Assembly: GCA_025454305.1 (NCBI GenBank)
Contig: JALOOQ010000002.1
Coordinates: forward strand, 1 to 39,736
Source of the DNA: Cyanobium sp. Prado107
GTDB lineage: Bacteria; Cyanobacteriota; Cyanobacteriia; PCC-6307; Cyanobiaceae
Direction of reading: 5' to 3'
Length of the DNA: 39,736 bases
Within the stretch, counting starts at the first letter, position 1; the number at the start of each line of letters is the position of its first letter. Both the position numbers and the translations under genes were made by a program. This document shows, piece after piece, positions 34,555 through 39,736 of this stretch. Below the pieces are notes generated by a model, which was not told the origin of the DNA, did no database searches, and worked only from the letters and a program-made list of their open reading frames with translations.

Positions 34555-35721
34555 ATGAGCCACGAGTCCTCCCCCCCAGATCCCCTCCCCACGGATCCTT
34601 CTCCAGATCCCTTTGCCCCTGCCCGCCAGGCTCTCGACCGCGGGGACTACGGAAAGGCGCTGCGGCTGCTGGAGCCGCTGGTGAGCCGCCATCCGCCGGC
34701 CACCCCGCAGGGCGGCCAGCTGCAGCTGCTGATGGCCACAGCCAGCATGGGCCAGGGCAACACTGCGGCCGCCCTGGCCTGCTGTCAGCAGGTGCGGCGC
34801 TGTGCAGACCCTGCCCTGCGGGTGCAGGCCCGCGAGCTGCTCGAGGTGCTGGAGGCGCCCTCCCTCCAGCGGCCCCGGGAGTGGTCGCTGACGTTGCCGG
34901 AACTGGGCGCGGTGGACCCGATCGCCGGCTCCCTCAGCCAGCGCTCCCGGCGCGGCGCTCCCCCCGGCCCGCCCCCGCCGCCGCCCCCGCCGGTGGGCCC
35001 GACCCGGGCACCGCAGGGCCTGGCGGTGCTGGCGCTGCTGCTGATGCTGCTCACCCTGCTGCTGGCGGGGTGCGTGGAGGTGCGGGCCGAGCTGCAGTTC
35101 GGGGCCCCCGGACGGCTGCAGCTGGTGGAACAGCTCAGCCCCGGTGAGGGGCAGTCCCCTGGGCCGTGGCAGCGGCAGTTCGCCGACCAGCTGCGGGATC
35201 TGGGGATGCGCCCGGCCGCGTCTTCAGCCCGCCAGGGCAGGCTGGACCGGCTCGAGGGGCGGATGCAACCGGCCGCCGACACCCTGGAGACGCTCGTCGC
35301 CAGTGCCGGCGAGGCGGCCCGGCTCGCCGGGGTGTCGCTGCCGCCACCCCGGGTGCAGTGGCAGGAGACCAACTGGCTGGTGGGGGTACGACAGGAGCTG
35401 GCGCTGGAGTTCGACCTGCGGGCGGCCGGTGTGGTGCCGGGCGTGGCCTTGGCCGTGGATCTGCGGCCCGTGCGGGCCCGCGCCGTGCGCCGGGCCGTGC
35501 CGGAGCCCGTGCTGGTGCTGCGCTCGGAGCACGGTCAACCGGGTCCGTTGCTGCGCTGGCCTCTGCGTCTCGGCCAGCTCAACCAGCTGCAGCTGCGCTG
35601 CTGGCGCTGGAGTCCGCTGGGCCTGGGCGCCGCCGCGATCGGCCTGGCTCTTGCCCTGGTGCTGCTGCTGGCCAGCCTGCGGCGGCGGCTGGGATTCGGC
35701 TGGCCCGAGTTGCCTGCCTGA
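34555..35721 (+). CDS. DUF3153-like protein with N-terminal TPR-type region
   Basis: The 388-residue product from ATG 34555 has three parts. An N-terminal helical repeat region (ALDRGDYGKALRLLEPLVSRHP, LQLLMATASMGQGNTAAALACCQQV) looks like TPR. A proline run (GPPPPPPPPVGP) leads to a span (GLAVLALLLMLLTLLLAGC) that could double as a lipoprotein-like signal. The soluble domain (VEVRAELQFGAPGRLQLVEQLSPGEG...) and a second span near the C-terminus (GLGAAAIGLALALVLLLASLRRRLG) follow the DUF3153 pattern, a cyanobacterial membrane family of unknown role. The fusion with TPR-like repeats upstream of the DUF3153 part is notable. It converges on priA with only 7 bases between stop codons. Confidence 0.75.
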   Translation: MSHESSPPDPLPTDPSPDPFAPARQALDRGDYGKALRLLEPLVSRHPPATPQGGQLQLLMATASMGQGNTAAALACCQQVRRCADPALRVQARELLEVLEAPSLQRPREWSLTLPELGAVDPIAGSLSQRSRRGAPPGPPPPPPPPVGPTRAPQGLAVLALLLMLLTLLLAGCVEVRAELQFGAPGRLQLVEQLSPGEGQSPGPWQRQFADQLRDLGMRPAASSARQGRLDRLEGRMQPAADTLETLVASAGEAARLAGVSLPPPRVQWQETNWLVGVRQELALEFDLRAAGVVPGVALAVDLRPVRARAVRRAVPEPVLVLRSEHGQPGPLLRWPLRLGQLNQLQLRCWRWSPLGLGAAAIGLALALVLLLASLRRRLGFGWPELPA

Positions 35722-35732
35722 GACCAGCTCAG
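35718..35732. terminator. Short hairpin across convergent stops (DUF3153-like/priA)
   Basis: CTGAG (35718-35722), loop ACCAG, CTCAG (35728-35732). Both TGA stops are in the arms. A 5-bp GC-containing stem with a 5-base loop and no T-tract: weak evidence for a terminator. Confidence 0.3.
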
Positions 35733-38014
35733 AGCACCAGCGGGTCGGGGTCGATCGCCAGCCCCACCGCGGCGGGCAGCATGCGCCGCAGCTCCGCTTC
35801 CGCGGGCAGCGGCAGCGGGCTGGCCGCCGGACCGTGGAGCAGCAGCTGCCAGCGGCTGCGTCCCGCCACCCGGGCCACCGGTGCCGGTGCCGGTCCGATC
35901 ACGCACCAGCCCTGCAGCCGGGCCGCCGGCAGGACGCTCTCGGCCACGGATGCCGCGGCGGTGGCCGTGGCCGAGGCGCTGTGGCCACTGAAGCGCAACA
36001 GGCAGGCACGGCTGAAGGGCACCAGCCCGCCCTGGCGCCTGAGCTTCAGTTCCTCTTCCAGGAAGCGGCCATAGCGGCCATCCACCAGATGGCGGATCAC
36101 CGGATGTCCGGGGCTGTAGGTCTGCACCAGCACTTCCCCGGGCCGCTCACCCCGTCCCGCCCGCCCCGCCAGCTGCAGCAGCAGTTGCAGGCACTGTTCC
36201 CCCGCCCGCAGATCCGGCCGGTGCAGCAGACCGTCGGCCGCCAGCACCACCGCCAGCGTCACCCGCGGCAGGTCCATCCCCTTGGCGAGCATCTGGGTGC
36301 CCACCAGCACATCCGCTTCACCGTCCGCGAAGCGCTGCAGCAGCACACGATGGGCGTCGCGGCCGCGGGTGGTGTCGCGGTCGAAGCGCAGCACCCGCAG
36401 CCCCTCCAGCTCCCCCGCCAGCTGCTCCATCACCCGCTGGGTGCCGGCCCCGAAGGGCTTGAAGGCGGTGGAGCCACAGTGGCCGCAGCGCTCGCCCAGT
36501 TCAGCCCGGTGGTCGCACCAGTGGCAGCGCAGCCACTCCCGCCCGCCCCGTGAGCGGTGCACCGTCATCGCCACGTCGCAGTGGGGGCAGAGCACCGCCT
36601 CACCGCAGCTGCGGCAGCTCACGAAGGCGTGATAGCCACGCCGCGGCACCAGCACCACCGCCTGCTCGCCCCGCTCGCGCAGGGCCGCCAGCCGCTCCAT
36701 CAGCGGGCGGCTGAGCAGGCGGCGGTGCCCTTCGGCCAGCTCCTGGCGCATGTCCACCACCCGCACGGGCGGCAGGGGGCGCCCGCCGATGCGCTGCGGC
36801 AGGCGCAGCAGCCGGGTATCGGCCTGGGGCCCCTGGCAGGCCAGCCAGGTTTCCAGCGATGGGGTGGCGCTGCCCAGCAGCAGCCGCGAGCCGCTCAGGC
36901 GCGCCCGCAGCCGCGCCACGTCGCGGGCGTGGTAGCAGGGCATGGGGCTCTCCTGCTTGTAGGAGCTGTCGTGCTCCTCATCGAGCACGATCAGGTCCAG
37001 GGCGGGCAGCGGCAGGAACACCGCCGAGCGCGTGCCCACGGCCAGCAGCGGAGCACCGCTGAGGCAGCGGCGCCAGGTGCTCACCCGGGCACCTTCAGCC
37101 ATGCCGCTGTGGAACTCCACCACCTGCGCTCCGAAGCGCTCGCGGCAGCGGTCGAGCAGCTGGGGGATCAGGCCGATCTCCGGCGCCAGGATCAGCACGC
37201 TGCGGTCGCGTCCCAGGCTGCGGGCCGCGGCCTGCAGGTACACCTCCGTCTTGCCCGCGCCGGTCACGCCCCAGAGCAGCAGGGCCTGGGCGGCCGGGGC
37301 GCTGTCGATGACCTCGAGGGCCTCCGCCTGGGCCGCCGTGAGCTGGCGGCAAGGCACCGGCGGGGACGGTTGCGGCGGGACGCTGTCGACGCCGGTGCTG
37401 CCGTCCTGCCCGTCCGCAGCATCCCGGGGTGCGGGCCCCCGTTGCCGGCACACCAGCCCGCGCCGCTCCAGCGCCTGGACCACCGAGCGGCTGAAGCCGT
37501 CCCGGCCACAGACGCTGCGCAGGGGCAGAGGGGCTCCGGCCCTGCGGAGGTGGTCCAGCAGATCCCGCTGGCGTCGGCTGAGCTGCTCCTCGCCTCCTGC
37601 GGCAGGTGCCTGGCTGATCCCGAGGTACCAGATCGGTGACGGAACGGAGCTCCTGCCCTGGCGGCGTTGCCCCAGCCACCCGGGGGGCAGCGCGCTCTTG
37701 AGGGTTCTGAAGCGACTGGTGTGGCAGCGATCCGCCACGGCCGTGATCAGCTGCTGCCAGCTTCCGTCAACGGCCGCTGGCTGCAGCAGCCGTTGCACGG
37801 GCCGCAGACGGCGTGCCGCGAGATCCGGCGGTGGCGCGGTGAGGATCTCCACCACCAGTCCCGCATGGCTTCTGCCCTGCAGACCCACCTCCACCAGATC
37901 GCCGATGGCCAGGGGCAGGCCGTCGGGGTTGGCGTAGGTGAACACCTGGCCTTCCCGCCCGGCCTCCACCCAGATCTGGAGCCAGCCGGGGATGGATTTG
38001 CTTGCGGTGCTCAC
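35729..38014 (-). CDS. priA: Primosomal replication restart helicase PriA
   Basis: PriA is a 3'-to-5' DNA helicase that reloads the replisome at stalled forks. The N-terminal DNA-binding domain (GWLQIWVEAGREGQVFTYANPDGLPLAIGDLVEVGLQGR) precedes the helicase core: LLLWGVTGAGKTEVYLQAA (Walker A), LIVLDEEHDSSYKQE (DEEH), RLLLGSATPSLETW, and later VLVGTQMLAKGMDLPRVTLAVVLAADGLLH and LAGRAGRGERPGEVLVQTY. The zinc-binding insertion has four CxxC pairs (CRSCGEAVLCPHC...CHWCDHR...CGHCGS). The track's 878-residue frame has a low-complexity, non-homologous extension. GTG 38014 (VSTASKSIPG, 761 residues) or GTG 38020 is the likely start, consistent with a promoter just upstream. Confidence 0.95.
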   Translation of the reverse strand: MSTASKSIPGWLQIWVEAGREGQVFTYANPDGLPLAIGDLVEVGLQGRSHAGLVVEILTAPPPDLAARRLRPVQRLLQPAAVDGSWQQLITAVADRCHTSRFRTLKSALPPGWLGQRRQGRSSVPSPIWYLGISQAPAAGGEEQLSRRQRDLLDHLRRAGAPLPLRSVCGRDGFSRSVVQALERRGLVCRQRGPAPRDAADGQDGSTGVDSVPPQPSPPVPCRQLTAAQAEALEVIDSAPAAQALLLWGVTGAGKTEVYLQAAARSLGRDRSVLILAPEIGLIPQLLDRCRERFGAQVVEFHSGMAEGARVSTWRRCLSGAPLLAVGTRSAVFLPLPALDLIVLDEEHDSSYKQESPMPCYHARDVARLRARLSGSRLLLGSATPSLETWLACQGPQADTRLLRLPQRIGGRPLPPVRVVDMRQELAEGHRRLLSRPLMERLAALRERGEQAVVLVPRRGYHAFVSCRSCGEAVLCPHCDVAMTVHRSRGGREWLRCHWCDHRAELGERCGHCGSTAFKPFGAGTQRVMEQLAGELEGLRVLRFDRDTTRGRDAHRVLLQRFADGEADVLVGTQMLAKGMDLPRVTLAVVLAADGLLHRPDLRAGEQCLQLLLQLAGRAGRGERPGEVLVQTYSPGHPVIRHLVDGRYGRFLEEELKLRRQGGLVPFSRACLLRFSGHSASATATAAASVAESVLPAARLQGWCVIGPAPAPVARVAGRSRWQLLLHGPAASPLPLPAEAELRRMLPAAVGLAIDPDPLVL

Positions 38015-38020
38015 CGCCAC

Positions 38021-38050
38021 TTCATAGGATGGGTGCGTTGGGCAGTTCAA
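38021..38050 (-). promoter_or_regulatory. Candidate sigma-70 type promoter of priA
   Basis: On the minus strand TTGAAC (38050-38045), an 18-base spacer, and TATGAA (38026-38021) form the best -35/-10 pair seen in the window. Transcription would begin roughly at 38014, i.e. at or very near the GTG proposed for priA, so the mRNA may be leaderless. It supports discarding the longer track frame. Confidence 0.5.
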
Positions 38051-38330
38051 TGACTGCCGTCGGAACCCGACAGAGTTCCGTCCAGAGGGAAGACTCGAAG
38101 AGTTCGCCGGTGTCCGGGCCTTCGTGGCCGGGATTCTCTGGCCTGCATCTCCAGTCTGCGACCACCCCTGCCGATCCTGTCGCGGCCACCGCCAATTCCC
38201 CGTCCCGTTCTCCAGGCTGTCCTGTTTTCCCAGGTTTCCTGCGTCTGTTCCCAGATCCTGCAGCCCACCCGGCAGCAGGGTTCCCGGAAGATTCCGGTTC
38301 CTTGCGGCCATGGTCACACCGTGTGCCCGT

Positions 38331-38400
38331 GAGCCACTGATGTTCAGCCAAGGCTCCTCAGCCACGGCCCTTCAGCCATGCCCCCTCAGCCACTGCTCGT
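38331..38400. repeat. Five-unit 14-bp tandem repeat with core (C/G)AGCCA
   Basis: The hexamer GAGCCA/CAGCCA begins at 38331, 38345, 38359, 38373 and 38387, exactly 14 bases apart each time. The last four units are all CAGCCA. The remaining eight bases are looser but tend to end in C/T (GGCTCCT, GGCCCTT, GCCCCCT, GCTCGT). A sixth block starts GAGCTG at 38401. The array ends 94 bases upstream of the rpoD start, in the region expected to hold its promoter. Confidence 0.8.
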
Positions 38401-38494
38401 GAGCTGACCCTGGCGCCAATCCTGCGATTGCTGCATCAGTGATCGTGCTCTGTCTGCGACCCTCCCCGTTCTGTCCCGCCCGTTCCCTGCATCG

Positions 38495-39736
<1,242 letters not shown>

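Larger units (their letters stand above)
38021..38494. other. priA-rpoD divergent intergenic region, about 475 bases without a gene
   Basis: The only gene-free stretch over 300 bases. It holds the candidate priA promoter at its left end, a pyrimidine-rich section with an imperfect direct repeat (about 38222-38242 and 38245-38262, sharing CTGTT..CCCAG and CCTGC), a small dyad CACAC-C-GTGTG (38315-38325), and a 14-bp-phased repeat array (38331-38400). The open frames in it on both strands lack coding character. A long 5' leader for rpoD or a small RNA could lie here, but no known RNA motif was recognised. Confidence 0.5.

Noticed and set aside
38222-38262. Imperfect repeat CTGTT..CCCAG..CCTGC as a small RNA
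   Set aside because: Pyrimidine-rich similarity only; no stable hairpin, terminator or known cyanobacterial RNA motif recognised.
38015-38365. N-terminal extension of PriA to ATG 38365 (878 residues)
   Set aside because: The added residues are low-complexity and non-homologous, and a good promoter lies inside them.

Overview
The window is a gene-dense, GC-rich stretch of chromosome from a picocyanobacterium of the Synechococcus/Cyanobium type. The evidence for this is a ferrochelatase ending in a chlorophyll-binding-like helix, the photosystem II assembly lipoprotein Psb27, a cyanobacterial-type single-strand binding protein, a transaldolase carrying EF-hands, a cobalamin pathway (cobO, cobK), a principal sigma factor of the RpoD1/SigA type, and several cyanobacteria-restricted hypothetical proteins. 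Starts at GTG and TTG are common and Shine-Dalgarno motifs are mostly absent, so many starts are judgement calls, which each entry explains. No tRNA, rRNA, CRISPR array, insertion sequence or prophage was seen.

Layout, left to right. The 3' tail of a plus-strand gene (1-157) converges on ppsA. ppsA diverges from a small secreted protein. A minus-strand run follows: hemH, an M23 peptidase, ilvB, a degenerate nuclease-like secreted protein and a small membrane protein. A tyrosine recombinase, cobO, pyrH, frr and a geranylgeranyl-reductase-family flavoprotein run on the plus strand. A second minus-strand run (CPBP protease, an FtsL-like protein, ftsI, transaldolase, a cyclic-nucleotide-binding protein) covers cell division and carbon metabolism. 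Next come a two-domain histidine phosphatase and a degenerate dihydroorotase-like protein (plus), lepB (minus), a large unknown membrane protein (plus), an ArsC/Spx-like protein and a 2Fe-2S ferredoxin (minus), a methyltransferase (plus), and ppa with two small genes (minus).

The right-hand third holds proS, psb27, purA and a PfkB-family sugar/nucleoside kinase (plus), cobK and cutA (minus), ssb (plus), a short hypothetical (minus), then a DUF2854-like protein, argB and a DUF3153-like protein (plus), priA (minus), and the 5' part of rpoD (plus), cut by the window end. The only gene-free stretch longer than 300 bases is the priA-rpoD divergent region (about 38021-38494). It carries a five-copy array of a 6-bp motif at an exact 14-bp period.

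This is mainly an ordinary core-genome region. The most interesting signals are: the 14-bp-phased repeat upstream of the principal sigma factor; a candidate FtsL directly upstream of ftsI; a dihydroorotase homologue with lost metal ligands; a zinc-ribbon tail on acetolactate synthase; perfect dyads in several leaders; and very tight convergent gene junctions, several of which place both stop codons in the arms of one inverted repeat and one of which uses a single CTAG as both stops.
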